From the NCBI GenBank assembly GCA_030068145.1, contig JAPJBO010000149.1, positions 248,001 through 312,000 of the forward strand: a DNA stretch of 64,000 nt. Reading direction: 5' to 3'. Of the stretch, positions 1 through 9,140 are shown in pieces. Position 1 is the first letter of the stretch, and each line of letters starts with the position of its first letter. This DNA comes from Diplonema papillatum. Its lineage: Eukaryota; Euglenozoa; Diplonemea; Diplonemida; Diplonemidae. The notes below the pieces were generated by a model that was not told the origin of the DNA, ran no database searches, and was given only the letters and a program-made list of their open reading frames with translations. Position numbers and translations under genes: made by a program.

Positions 1-192
1 AGGAGACTGCCAGTTGCGATAGATCAAAGGAGGTAAATGTGCTGTAGCCCACACGAAACACAGGTAAATCTGAGTTTAGTGGCAGGCGTAAGCGTTCAAC
101 AAAAAAGACCCAAGACCCGCTCTGTAGTTGTATTGTTTTCTCCCCCTCGAGCCTCCTTCGAAATGAGCACAAGGCAGTCCCTCGAATATTTT
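1..192 (-). mobile_element. MITE family A, copy 1 (reverse orientation)
   Basis: This is one copy of the commonest short repeat here. A complete copy (24655-24850) starts GAAATACTCGAGGGGCTGCC and ends with the inverted form GGCAGCCTCCTCAAGTATTTC, giving imperfect terminal inverted repeats of about 40 bp that both run on to a shared CGAAGGAGG/TCAAAGGAGG motif. The middle is constant and carries TTGTTGAACGCTTACGCCCGCC. No coding capacity is seen, so I infer a non-autonomous DNA transposon. This copy is cut by the window edge. Confidence 0.7.
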
Positions 193-329
193 CGTAGTGA
201 CAACGCATTGTAAACACGAAAGAGAACGCTGGCAGCGCGTTTGGGAGAAGATTCGCCTAACGATCGTATTCACTCACTATCACTCACCGGCACGTACAAA
301 CAAGGGACGTGCCATAATGCAGGATACCA

Positions 330-598
330 TTTCTAGCGTTATTTGTGGATTAGAACGTCGGTATTTTAAAGTCTCCGGTTGACCGTAGAGGCTTGGGTAT
401 GGCGGGGGGTTGAGAAAAGTAAGAGGGTGCAGCTCGTTTCGGGTGTTGTGTCACTCCGTTGTGAAACCTTGTGAAGTCCCCTAATGCGTTTAGAGGGTGC
501 TTGGGATTGGGTAGGGTGCGGTCGTTCTGCTACGGCGTGAAAAGCCAGGAAGTTTCGACGCTAATATTCGACTCTTGGTTATGTTCACCGGGTTGCGT
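330..598 (+). repeat. Dispersed duplicated block, partner at 46264-46531
   Basis: About 268 bp match 46264-46531 with scattered substitutions, from CTAGCGTTATTTGTGGA to CGACTCTTGRTTRTGTTCACCG. The first part overlaps the family E motif (CGGTATTTTAAAGTCTCCGGTTGACC). In the second copy a MITE A starts directly after the block. No coding signal is seen. Confidence 0.7.
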
Positions 599-697
599 GC
601 TCGTCAGGAAGATCCCGGTGCCTCGCTTTTCTTCTGGGGTGGTTTCGTGTTGCTCGGCGGCATTTCTGTCACAAACCCCGACAAATATGCGGGCGAT

Positions 698-757
698 TTA
701 ACCGCTTTGCGTTTTCTTCGCCGTCGCAGCTGGCGTATACAGGAGCTCAGCTGGGAA
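698..757 (-). CDS. Possible last exon of selenoprotein T
   Basis: The minus strand has a pyrimidine-rich acceptor ending CCCTAG, followed by an open frame of 19 codons and TAA: FPAELLYTP at the start and KKTQSG at the end. SelT exon 2 (11741-11827) ends in phase 0 at KTGQ, and family members continue after that point with a short tail of the form LPxxxxL. The phase and the FP..ELL pattern fit. The stretch is single-copy between two repeats. The intron would be about 11 kb and would hold the whole nested transposon block. The evidence is short and the call is weak; I saw no SECIS-like fold after the stop. Confidence 0.25.
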   Translation of the reverse strand, partial: FPAELLYTPAATAKKTQSG

Positions 758-764
758 CTAGGGT

Positions 765-1012
765 CAGGTCTGGGCTCAGATTGAAGGTGCTGTGAGTGGC
801 GCTCTCGGGGTGCTACCCGCGGCTCCTGATTTCTTCCAGGCCTTCTTGCATGTTGTGCCGGAGTGTCAGCTTGGAACTGTTACGAACAAGAGGAATCCGA
901 CTGGTTAATTAAACCACAGCATTTTCGCTTCATCACAGCGGTGGCGAGTGGAATGTGACTTCTGCCCAGTGCATTGAATGTCAACGCTGAGAGATCAGGT
1001 CAAGCGCGGATT
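765..1012 (+). repeat. Dispersed block repeated at 41480-41540, 43070-43290 and 44100-44230
   Basis: The sequence GCGCTCTCGGGGYGCTACCCGCGGCTCC, then TTGCATGTTGTGCC and GTGACTTCTGCCCAGTGC...GTCAACGCTGAGAGATCAGG, recurs in the same order at 43070-43290 and in parts at 41480-41540 and 44100-44230. It looks like a decayed repeat family with no reading frame conserved between copies. Confidence 0.6.
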
Positions 1013-1035
1013 CGCAAGCACTGCACCACAACTTG

Positions 1036-1168
1036 CGGTACGAAAAATTAGTATGGCGCTTCCGTTTGTTTGTGCGCACTAGCGGCTTTTCACCTGCTTT
1101 GGTGAGTTGCTTTTAGTACGCTGCCAACTACTAATTTTTAGTACCAACAATGCATTGTTAACACAAAA
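1036..1168 (+). repeat. Repeat family D, copy 1
   Basis: The copy starts at CGCTTCCGTTTGTTTGTGCG and runs to CTAATTTTTAGTACCAACAATGCATTGTTAACAC. Other copies lie at 1488-1585, 17168-17945 (tandem), 18640-18750, 56375-56480 and 61888-62012. It shares three ordered motifs (TTGTTTGTGCG, CGCTGCCAAC, TTTTTAG) with the 105-bp terminal repeat of the retrotransposon at 2740-6655, so it may be a non-autonomous relative, as SIRE is to VIPER in trypanosomes. Confidence 0.6.
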
Positions 1169-1204
1169 AAAGTAGCGGATCGCTGGTCGGATTACGTCGA
1201 CGCG

Positions 1205-1483
1205 ATGAGTGTGCCAAAGTGCACGGGTTTCAGCGGCGCACTCTCGTACTGCATTACGGACTATGAATGCGTGCGGAGGACGTACGGCAATCCCGAGTGC
1301 CTCGGCGAAGATGACGACTGCGATGGACTAAATAACTACTGCCCTGCTGGTACTAAGTGCATGCCAACGGAATACGGCAAAACGAAGTGCGTGCAGACGG
1401 TCGACAAAAAAAGGGTGTGCTGCCAAAAGGGAGAGGTTTGGGCAGAAGGTGGGGCACATGCTTCGTCTCGTGTCTCAGCATGA
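1205..1483 (+). CDS. Small cysteine-rich protein or fragment between two family D repeats
   Basis: An open frame of 92 codons holds 13 cysteines, nearly all in residues 5-76, with spacing such as CLGEDDDCDGLNNYC and CPAGTKC. That density looks like a disulfide-bonded secreted or surface module. There is no signal peptide, so it would be one exon or a captured fragment. It sits between two direct copies of family D (1036-1168 and 1488-1585) and is the only convincing plus-strand coding stretch among minus-strand genes. I do not recognise the family. Confidence 0.4.
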   Translation: MSVPKCTGFSGALSYCITDYECVRRTYGNPECLGEDDDCDGLNNYCPAGTKCMPTEYGKTKCVQTVDKKRVCCQKGEVWAEGGAHASSRVSA

Positions 1484-1487
1484 AGCT

Positions 1488-1587
1488 TTGCTTGTGCGCA
1501 CTAGCGGAATTCACATGCTCTGGTGAGCTTCATGCAGCACGCTGCCAACTCCTAATTTTCAGCACCGACAATGCATTGTCCGTTCAT
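1488..1587 (+). repeat. Repeat family D, copy 2
   Basis: This begins GCTTGTGCGCACTAGCGGAA and ends near CACCGACAATGCATTG. It is in the same orientation as the copy at 1036-1168 and closes a roughly 550-bp unit around the cysteine-rich frame. Confidence 0.6.
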
Positions 1588-1769
1588 AGGAAGATCCCTT
1601 CGTATGCTGTGACCTTCGAGGTGGTACAACGAGGTAAGAGTAACGGTGGGTACTGGTGTTGTTGTTCGTTGGCGGTTTCAGCCAATTATTTCCGGCAGAC
1701 CCTCTACAGCGCGGTGCCGCAGTGGTGACGGTCTGCCTTCTCGTCTACCTTTGAGATTATTAGCCCCTT

Positions 1770-2075
1770 TTTAGAGTTATAGTTCGCTTGAGAATCCGAG
1801 ATTTTAGAGTCTCCGGGTGACCTTCGTCGAATGGGTTCTTTTAAAGCTAATACGTACTGGGTGGGTTTGGGGGGGCATGCATGGCTTCTTTCGTGTACAC
1901 TTTGCTCGCTTAGGCGAGTCAGGTTCGAAACAATTTGTGACCGACACCAAGTTCTCGCCAGGATAGGTGAGTGCTCTTGGGCTCCCCACGTCTTACAAGT
2001 TGAGCAGGAGTTGCCCTGTAAACCGTACCGGTCCATTGTTCGCACCATGGCTCTAAGTAGAGAAGAGTGTAGAAT
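1770..2075 (+). repeat. Repeat family E, copy 1
   Basis: Family E carries TTAAAGTTCGCTTGA..ATTCCGGGGTTTTAGGGTCTCCG, then TGTGACCGACACCAAGT and CTTGGGCCCCCCACGTTCTACAAGTTGAGCA. Copies or parts occur at 12030-12395, 19330-19375, 19476-19778, 24455-24530, 27209-27511, 45830-46030, 47150-47345, 49325-49605, 49745-49800, 50565-50660 and 58435-58480. The function is unknown. The TTTAGGG inside is a single motif, not a telomere array. Confidence 0.6.
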
Positions 2076-2702
2076 AGCTCTTTGTATCATTTCCATCGTC
2101 GAAAGGTTCCTTTGAGGTACCGTAGTCGCCTGTTGTCGACTAATCAACATTTCTGGGGTGCGCTCTCATTTTCCTATCTTGTCTCGTCATTTGAAAGATT
2201 CCCGGATGTATTTTCGCTCTTCTCTCCCGAAAATATTCTCCTCCTTGGTGTGCGTCTCGTGCTGCAATTAGCTCCAGTCTCAGTGCCGCTGCGTAAAAGG
2301 GTAAGTAGAAAACGGGCCAACTGTTAATGATCTTCATATTCGTGTTTGCCACATTTCCATCGTGGCGCCTCAGGTCACGGAAAGCTAGGGGGCGGGATGA
2401 TGGGTAAGCAAGAGCGTGAGCGGTTGTGTGGGGAGCGAGAGGCCCTGTTTGTCGGTTAATATTAAGGGCTTTTTATCAAATAGCCACCTGCTAACTTTTT
2501 ATTTAGCTTATAGCCACCTAAAGTAAAACTTTTTAATTAGCTTATAGCACTTTCAAATCTTTTTATTTAGCTTATAACCACAAAGAACTTTTTATATAGC
2601 TTATAGCCACAAAAAACTTTTTATTTGGCTTAGGGCAGACTATTTTCTTTTTTTGATCCGCGTCCTAGCGCGCGGAAAATTTTGGGAAAAAGTCTTCGGC
2701 AT

Positions 2703-2739
2703 TTTTGTTGAACGCTTACGCCCGCCACTAAACCCAGGG
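2703..2739 (+). mobile_element. MITE A fragment next to the retrotransposon
   Basis: TTTTTGTTGAACGCTTACGCCCGCCACTAAACCCAG is the middle of MITE A and stops exactly where the 105-bp retrotransposon repeat starts. The other half of the MITE is not found beyond 6655, so it was lost or captured. Confidence 0.55.
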
Positions 2740-2844
2740 TTGTTTGTGCGATTTAACCTACATGTATTCTGGTTAAACCGCTGCCAACGTTCTTTTTAGC
2801 TGTAACAAATACTGTCTCCAGGGAAGCAGAAATTGGTTGTCGCA
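2740..2844 (-). repeat. 105-bp terminal direct repeat, 3' copy of the retrotransposon
   Basis: This is identical to 6551-6655 over 105 bp, from TTGTTTGTGCG to GGTTGTCGCA. It lies downstream of the RNase H stop. In Ngaro-type elements one such repeat is internal, between two B repeats; I could not identify B repeats on either side. Confidence 0.85.
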
Positions 2845-3059
2845 TAAAAGAACAGGCACCGGAGCACGAGCGGCCCCTATTCGGACCCCCCCCTCCTTCT
2901 CACCACCGTAAGCGACAGATAACCCGGGATGGGACCCGGCGGAAAACTAAGCAAAAAAGCGGCTGATCGCCTGATATGATGACTTGCATGCCACACGGAG
3001 GAAGAACCAACCGACCCACTTGACGAGGACTCGACGAAGCGGGAAGTCGATGTTGGGCG

Positions 3060-4720
3060 CTAACATGGCGGACGATTCAGTCTTGTGTACTGATCCGCGA
3101 TGTTCTGGAGCGACGGAACGTAGCTGATGTTGAGCCGGCTCCTGGATGAGGCCAAGCTCTTGTTGATCAGAGTTAGCAGCTGCATCGCATCCTGACGAAG
3201 CGTGTAGCCGCGGCGTATGCAGCCTATCACCGCCTTGTTGTCACAAAGCAGGTTGATGTCCATGCTCGACTGGCCGTGGACTGCGTGCTCCACGGCCCGA
3301 ACGACGGCGTATAGCTCCTTCATGAAGATGTCCGCGTGGTGCAACTCCGGAGGAAAGCCCCCATAGATATGGAACCCGTCTGCCACGAATGCCCATGCCG
3401 ACATGCTGGCGTCGGAGACGACATCGATCGAACGAGTGTAAACCGGTCTACACCATTGCCGCCAGGCGTTACCCCGCATGTCGGAGCACTGGGCAGCGAG
3501 GCAGCTCTTGACCGCAGCTGGGCAAGGCGCGACGGAGTCCCAGAACGCGCTGTCGGTAGACGCGCGGCCGGAGGCCAGGGCGGACATCCACTGCAAGAGG
3601 GGAAGTACCTCGTGGAGAGGGTACCCCATCACGTGGCGACGCCAGAGCAGAGACCCGGTCAGTTTCCACCACACGCGGACGGGAGCCGCACTGAACTCCA
3701 AGATCTGGCCCATTACCGGTCCGGCCTTCATCGTCCAGGCTGGGTCCACGCGCCATCTCTTCGCTGCGAGGTCGAGATCCAGTCCCAGCAGCACCGCGCG
3801 GGTAGAAGGCTTAGACCAGCTCCCGATGGTCAAGCCGTACTTCGAAGTCAAAGCCTTGAAGCGAGCCGAGGCCTCCATAACTTCGGCCTCAGTGTCCGCC
3901 ACGAAGATCACGTTGTCGATCCACGCGAGGACCTGAACGTCAACACCCTGGGCGGCGGCAACCGCAAGCTCCAGCGAGACCGCCTGGGCCGCCTGAGGCG
4001 CGGCACGGTAGCCCATCGGCAGGCGCGTCATCCACATCAGCCTGCCCTCAACACGGAAACAGAAATACTTCCTGACCTCTGGAGGCAGCGCAAACTGGAA
4101 GAAAAAGGAGCGGAAGTCGAACTCAGCCACCCACTTGCGGGACAGCACCGTAGTCACGATGGTGGCGTAGCTGGGCAGGTCGCAGGGGGGCAGAGGCACG
4201 TGTGCCGTAGCCCGGTTGATGGATTCGCAGCTGAGGATGAAGCGCAGCTGACCGGGAGCCCGTTTGTCCACCGTAAACGCGCCGTGGAACCAGCGGGAAG
4301 ACGCCGCTTTAGGGACCGATGCAGCGACCTCCAACTCAAGCAAGCGATCGACGTGCGGCATCATTCGGGAGTTGCGGGGCCCCGGGCCGGATACGAACGA
4401 GCCCGGCTTCAGCATGGCGGCGATGAACGCGGCGTCGAGGACCCACCTCATGTTGCTGCGGAGGCTGGGGAAATCCTGCAAAAGCGCTTCGTGATTGAAC
4501 GGCGGGGCGGTCGCGGCGATCTCTCCGTCATACGAGGCCTTCGTGACCCGTTTCCCGCTACTCGCGTCTAGCCAGCCGTTGGCGTAGTCATACCCCTGCA
4601 GGATCTTGTCGAGATGACGCGGCCACAGCGATTGTTTGGCGGGGCCGCTGTTCACCCAGTCCTTTGCAAGGCAGCTGTGCCCGGGGCTGAGAGCAGGACC
4701 GGCTGCCAAAGGTGATGCGG
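3060..4720 (-). CDS. Reverse transcriptase-RNase H of the YR retrotransposon
   Basis: The frame stays open for 901 codons, but the part before about 4720 lies over the recombinase in another frame and is probably not translated, so the start given is approximate. The RT fingers-palm begins near PGSFVSGPGPRNSRMMPH. The first catalytic Asp is in AEFDFRSFFFQF. The box that is usually YxDD reads AWIDNVIF, with Asn at the second position. RNase H residues are all visible: SDASMSAW, MKELYAV, LLCDNKAV and QNIADQYTR. The frame overlaps the recombinase end by about 70 nt, so expression may use frameshifting or internal initiation. WIDN is either a lineage trait or a loss of activity. Confidence 0.85.
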
Positions 4721-5572
4721 AGTGTATAAGCGCGTCGTCCTGGGATTCAGGTGTCGCCCCACGTTCATCGCCGTCTGCTCGCCCTCCAGGAGGGCCACCC
4801 AGCTCAGCGCGGCATGTCTGATGCGGTGCGACGACACCCCCAGCTCCTCTTGTAGGAAACTGTTGTAGGCCTGTCGTGACAGGTTGGGGAACAGGGGCGC
4901 CTTGGTGCCCAGGGCCGGCCGATGGATCGTGATCCATTCCCAGAAAGGCGTCAGAAAAGGACCGCTTCGCGGTAGCAAGAGACCCTGGCCTCTTGAGGTA
5001 GGGTCGGTCTTCCCGCCGACGAACAGGATCATGACCTGTCCTGTGTCCACCGACCACATGTGGTCCAGCCGAATCCGCTGCAGATCCACGAACCTGCAAG
5101 CCGTCGACCACTGGAACCGGAGGGCCATGGCGTGCAAGGACGAGCCTCGTGAGACTACCAACTGTATCGCCGCCTTGGTCGGAGTCCGTCCGGCGTCGCG
5201 GGTGCGTCGGCCCTCGAACTGTTCCATGGTCAGCTTGACCGAACGGCGATAAGCACCCATCCAGTCCACCCGGGACATCCTGAAGTACGTTGCGTACTGG
5301 AGGGCAGATTCGGCAGTGAGCTCGCCGGCCATCATCTTCCGGTTCACCCACATGAGGAAAGCCTCCTCGTCGGACAATGCGGGGTAAAACCGGCGGGCCT
5401 CCACTGCGTACCTGTGAGCACGGCTCACCACCGACAGCATAGCAGGGGTGCTCTTGTAGCACTTCTGCAACGCGAGGAGTAGTGACTCCTGGTCCGTCCG
5501 GAACCGATCTTGATCGGGGCACGCGGAGTCCTTTTTCCGAGGTCGTGACCTCGCTGCCAACTCGTTCCACAA
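4652..5572 (-). CDS. Tyrosine recombinase of the YR retrotransposon
   Basis: About 306 codons. The catalytic pattern of the family is complete: the first Arg in STACRFVDLQ, the H-x-x-R pair in SSHRIRHAAL, and the nucleophile Tyr in TTRLYTPHH. A Lys-containing beta-hairpin candidate (FVGGKTDPTSR) lies between the first Arg and the His. The N-terminal half is helical and probably binds the terminal repeats. The enzyme would integrate a circular DNA copy by site-specific-type recombination, replacing the integrase of LTR elements. It starts 46 nt after ORF1. The exact start is unsure because the first ATG is not obvious. Confidence 0.8.
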   Translation of the reverse strand: MWNELAARSRPRKKDSACPDQDRFRTDQESLLLALQKCYKSTPAMLSVVSRAHRYAVEARRFYPALSDEEAFLMWVNRKMMAGELTAESALQYATYFRMSRVDWMGAYRRSVKLTMEQFEGRRTRDAGRTPTKAAIQLVVSRGSSLHAMALRFQWSTACRFVDLQRIRLDHMWSVDTGQVMILFVGGKTDPTSRGQGLLLPRSGPFLTPFWEWITIHRPALGTKAPLFPNLSRQAYNSFLQEELGVSSHRIRHAALSWVALLEGEQTAMNVGRHLNPRTTRLYTPHHLWQPVLLSAPGTAALQRTG

Positions 5573-5617
5573 ACCCTCCGAAGGCAGGCCGGTGGGAACG
5601 GAAGCGCTCGCCGCAAT

Positions 5618-6532
5618 TCACTTCCGCGGCCTCTTCGAGGGGTGCTCCCTCCTTTCGTCCCTCTGGTCCGCCTTTTTTGAGAGGTCGGCCATGGCCTTTT
5701 GCGCCTGGACCAGAGCCGACTTCGTGAAGTCGGTGTAGTCCAAAGACCCGAACCTGGTCTCCCACGCAATCTGGAATTCGATCCCGTTAGCGTGCAAGCA
5801 CTTCAGCCGCAGGGCCTCCAGGCGGACCATGATGTGATGGAGCACCTGGAGGATAGGCGGGGTCCGGTAGGCCAACGGCATCAGGGAAATGAGCGTCACG
5901 AAATGCGTCCGGCGTTCGTGGTCGACCACGCTCCCCGCGTCGTGGGGGTTCTCGGGAACCAAATGGTAGGCGTATCTGCCCTTTACTTCGGACAGGATGA
6001 CTTGGCGCCCCGGAGCCGTCGCCAACCCCTCCACCCAAGTCATGACTCGGCGTGGGTCCACCGCCTCGGTCATGACCGGTGCGGCCTGCGCAGCCATCGG
6101 GAGGCTTTGGAAGGCAGATTGGGCGAACAAAGCGAGGAGAGCGGTCTTGACCGGGCCCTCCTCAACGGCAGCGAGCAATGGCTCTTGAGCCAAGCTCGGC
6201 GGAGCGTCGTGCTCTTGAGCACGAGCGATCCGGACGCGAAACTCTTCTTGAAGAGTGGTGCCAGCCTGATGCACCGCCACTATGCAGGCGGGGCAAACCC
6301 ACCCGTCCGCCGCTAAGTGCTCTACAAACAGGGGCGCGACTTCCCTTGGGAGCGCCGCTTTGAGGCAGGTGGCCAGACCCCGTTTCCCGCATCGGGCACA
6401 AAACGCCCCCGCGGTGTGGATTTTTCCACAATCGACACAGCAGTCGACGTCTTCCTCCGCGGCCTCCCACTCGTCGGGGGCGCGGACAACCTGGATCGGG
6501 GACCAATCCACGGCCTTGAACTCACAAGCCAT
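5618..6532 (-). CDS. ORF1 (Gag-like zinc-finger protein) of the YR retrotransposon
   Basis: 304 residues starting MACEFKAVDW, 19 bp inside the upstream 105-bp repeat. Cysteines at about residues 32-56 (CCVDCGKIH, FCARCGKRGLATC) form one or two zinc knuckles, with a further C-x2-C in WVCPACIV. The C-terminal third is basic and ends SKRPRK. By position and composition it is the equivalent of VIPER/Ngaro ORF1, probably the nucleic-acid-binding structural protein. Sequence similarity to any one Gag family is not visible by eye. Confidence 0.7.
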   Translation of the reverse strand: MACEFKAVDWSPIQVVRAPDEWEAAEEDVDCCVDCGKIHTAGAFCARCGKRGLATCLKAALPREVAPLFVEHLAADGWVCPACIVAVHQAGTTLQEEFRVRIARAQEHDAPPSLAQEPLLAAVEEGPVKTALLALFAQSAFQSLPMAAQAAPVMTEAVDPRRVMTWVEGLATAPGRQVILSEVKGRYAYHLVPENPHDAGSVVDHERRTHFVTLISLMPLAYRTPPILQVLHHIMVRLEALRLKCLHANGIEFQIAWETRFGSLDYTDFTKSALVQAQKAMADLSKKADQRDERREHPSKRPRK

Positions 6533-6550
6533 AGCACGAGCAATTATTTT

Positions 6551-6655
6551 TTGTTTGTGCGATTTAACCTACATGTATTCTGGTTAAACCGCTGCCAACG
6601 TTCTTTTTAGCTGTAACAAATACTGTCTCCAGGGAAGCAGAAATTGGTTGTCGCA
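6551..6655 (-). repeat. 105-bp terminal direct repeat, 5' copy of the retrotransposon
   Basis: This is identical to 2740-2844. It ends 19 bp before the ORF1 start, so it probably holds the promoter or the start of the RNA. It contains CTGCCAACGTTCTTTTTAG, a pyrimidine-AG string that could serve as a splice acceptor for the element transcript. Confidence 0.8.
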
Positions 6656-6921
6656 AAAAATAGTTGAAAAAAAAAATATTTTTTCTTTTTTGCTGTGGGA
6701 AGGGTACAACAGGGTACCATGGGACTCCAGATGGTCACTGAAGTCCGAGCTTCGGCTGCGGAAACACCAAACCCCGCTCGTGGGGCCAACAACGACACGT
6801 CAGCGGAACGCCGGATTAGAAGCTCGCTGCGAATCTCTAATTTGTTTTGACCCCCTGACCTATCTGTTGCTGCAGCACCACGAAAGCTGTGATGCCGGCA
6901 AATTTCACCTTGACTAAGTGA

Positions 6922-8530
6922 GTGTTGCATGCTAATGCAAAAACAGGGCACAAGCAAAGGGAAGGGACACTGCTGTGTTTTTGCGCCATCGATGTTGAGA
7001 TTGGTGCAGTGAAGGATCGACACCTCCTTGAGATCAACGACCTGTCGTTGTCCTTCATGGAGATGTTTCAGCAGATCATAAAAGACCGTCACCTCCAGAC
7101 ACCTGCCGAGTATGATGATGATGTGGTGGTGTCGGCTAGGGCTGATAGCAGGAGTGTGTGGAGAGATGTTTCTCTTGGGATGATGCAGGCCATGGACTCC
7201 ATGCAGTACCGGGAGGTTCGGTACGTTGTGAAGCAAAAGTTCCCGTAGCGAACACCTGTCAACGCCTTCGACCTGTGAAAAAGAGCCAAGCCCGCGTGAA
7301 GCCGCTGCAAATGGGTGAAACGAAGAATTTGACAGGGCCCTCCTGGCCGATGAAAAAGGGCATCCGTTCTATCAGGAAGTGGCCAAGACCCTTCTCAAAC
7401 TTGATGGGCTCCCACTTTCTGTGCAGCTGTTGCAGTAGTATGAGGGCACCAACAAGGTGATTGCCCAGCGCCGTACCGCCGACATCCCCCGGTGCACCCT
7501 TCAGAACCTGCAAGAACAAGAAAGTAGCCTGAGAAATGTGTTGGCCTTGCCGTGGGTTGCAGAGCTGAGGTATTCTCAGCATCCACTGCACGAAACTGCA
7601 GGAAGTGAGAGATGTGGTGTATACCCGTATCGTCACGCAGCAAGCGCAAAACCAACAGCGCACTGAGCAACGCAGTGCGGGAGTTCCATCCAGAAACCCT
7701 GTTTGCGACTGGGAGCAGTCCATCGTGAAAGCGGAGGGGTCTTCTTCTTGGGGAGAGCTGGAAGGGCAATTCGCCGAGGCAACTCGAGCCGTTTTCACTG
7801 GACACCGTGCCCAGCCTCTCTGACGATCGCCGTGCTCGGTTCAAGCAGATCCACGGGGTAAAGACGAGCTTCCCTTCGGTGTCCACAAATACAACGCTGG
7901 GGGGCAAGCGCTTGGTATTCAAGCTGCCACCGAGCGACCGCCGCCTACAGGAGGATGTCGCAAAGGCGTTCAAGTCGTGCATCGGGACGGGGAAAAGGTT
8001 CCACACCCGGGCCATGAGGATGAAATTCGTCGAGGTCTGGAAGTCATCTGGGGTTCCGCGTACCATCCTCAAGACGATGTACATGTTCGTGACTGGAGAT
8101 GTGAACCCCCTGCGCACACCAACCGAAAGCCACCTGGCTGAACTCCTCACAACTGATTTCACCCCAGTGAGGTTGCATTCCGAAGCTCGTCAAAAGAGTC
8201 CAAACACGACGGCTACTGGGACGCCATGGGCCGCGTTCTTGAGAAGTGCGGTACTGTCGTGGACGAGAGGCGTCATGGAGAAGTTTCACGCCTCACGGTT
8301 GAGGCCCCCGCAAGCATCCGGCTTCTCATGGAAGAAGTGCAGAAGCGGCTTCCGGCCGATGCCCACGTCCCGTCCGAAACGTGGGTACGATACCAATTCT
8401 GGCCGAGTACGCCGAACAACACGGTTGCTCCCAGGCAGTCGCAAGGCCCACGACTAGACGCCTACTACTGTCGGTGGCAGCAGCTCTACGCTGAAGGCTC
8501 ACCTGGTCCCTCCGTACAACAAAAAGCCTG
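6922..8530 (+). pseudogene. Decayed protein-coding remnant inside element H
   Basis: Runs of protein-like sequence continue across several plus-strand frames. They include LLEINDLSLSFMEMFQQII (7021-), EEFDRALLADEKGHPFYQEV then LLKLDGLPLSVQLLQ with an in-frame stop (7338-7437), and DDRRARFKQIHGVKTSF (7825-) onward, with a further shift near 8225. Frameshifts and stops separate them, so the source gene is dead. It lies in the right third of element H and may be its transposase or accessory protein. I do not recognise the family. Confidence 0.45.
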
Positions 8531-8829
8531 AGCACATGCAGACGACAGTTATTTCCCAGTGCAAAAAGTCGCCGAAGAATCAAAGTGAGGGGCGCGTACC
8601 CCTCCGGCCCCCCACCCCCCGACCGCTTGCCACCAAGACCCCCCCCTCCACACAGGAACCCACAGGCCAGGTGACTTGCCAAACTATTTTTTTTTTTAAA
8701 AACTATTTTTTTTTTGCGCGCGCGCGCGGAAAATTTTCAAGGGTCGGGGGACGCGGATCAAAAAATAAAAATAGTCTGCCCTTATAGCCAGGAGGTCCTG
8801 AAACTTTTTTTTTAGCTTGTAGCCACCTG

Positions 8830-9140
8830 GTGAAAACTTGGTCGAAATTTTTGGTCAAATTTTTTTGGTCAAAAAATTGGCCAAAAATTTTGGTCAAAAA
8901 AAATCGGTCAAAAATGTTGGGTCAAAAAAAATCGGTCGAAAAAAATCGGTCAAAATTTTGGCCAAAAATGTTGGTCAAAAAAAATCGGTCAAAAAATTTT
9001 GGCCAAAAATGTTGGTCAAAAAAAATCGGTCAAAAAATTTTGGTCAAGATTTTGGGTCAAATTTTTTTGGTCAAAAGATTTTGGCCAAAAATTTTGTTCA
9101 AGAAAAATTGGTCAAAATTTTTGGTCAAAAAAGTTGGTCA
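8830..9140. repeat. GGTCAAAA/GGCCAAAA array, left arm
   Basis: About 20 imperfect units of the form TTTTGGTCAAAAAAAATC. The inverted partner is at 10018-10165, so single-stranded DNA or RNA from here can fold into a long hairpin with an 880-nt loop. It belongs to element G. Confidence 0.75.

Larger units (their letters stand above)
2740..6655 (-). mobile_element. Tyrosine-recombinase retrotransposon (VIPER/Ngaro-like)
   Basis: The element is 3.9 kb and is bounded by a perfect 105-bp direct repeat (2740-2844 and 6551-6655). On the minus strand it carries three frames in order: a zinc-finger ORF1, a tyrosine recombinase, and a reverse transcriptase-RNase H overlapping the recombinase end. This order, with no integrase and no long LTR, matches trypanosomatid VIPER and the Ngaro group. 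All three frames are open and the terminal repeats are identical, so insertion looks recent. As expected for recombinase-mediated insertion, I see no target duplication. Confidence 0.85.
2633..8781. mobile_element. Nested DNA transposon H, 6.1 kb, TTA target duplication
   Basis: The left end reads GGGCAGACTATTTT followed by TTTTTTGATCCGCGTCC. The right end is its reverse complement with two differences over about 37 bp. Both ends are flanked by TTA (2630-2632, 8782-8784). Removing the element and one TTA restores the host array motif GGCTTATAGCC of element G. A TTA duplication with ends starting GGG is typical of PIF/Harbinger elements; that family call is inference. Inside are a retrotransposon (2740-6655) and decayed coding sequence (6922-8530) that may be the remnant of its own proteins. 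Confidence 0.65.

Noticed and set aside
560..700. SECIS element after the possible last SelT exon
   Set aside because: No UGA/GA quartet with a 10-13 bp stem and an AA apical loop could be drawn by eye.
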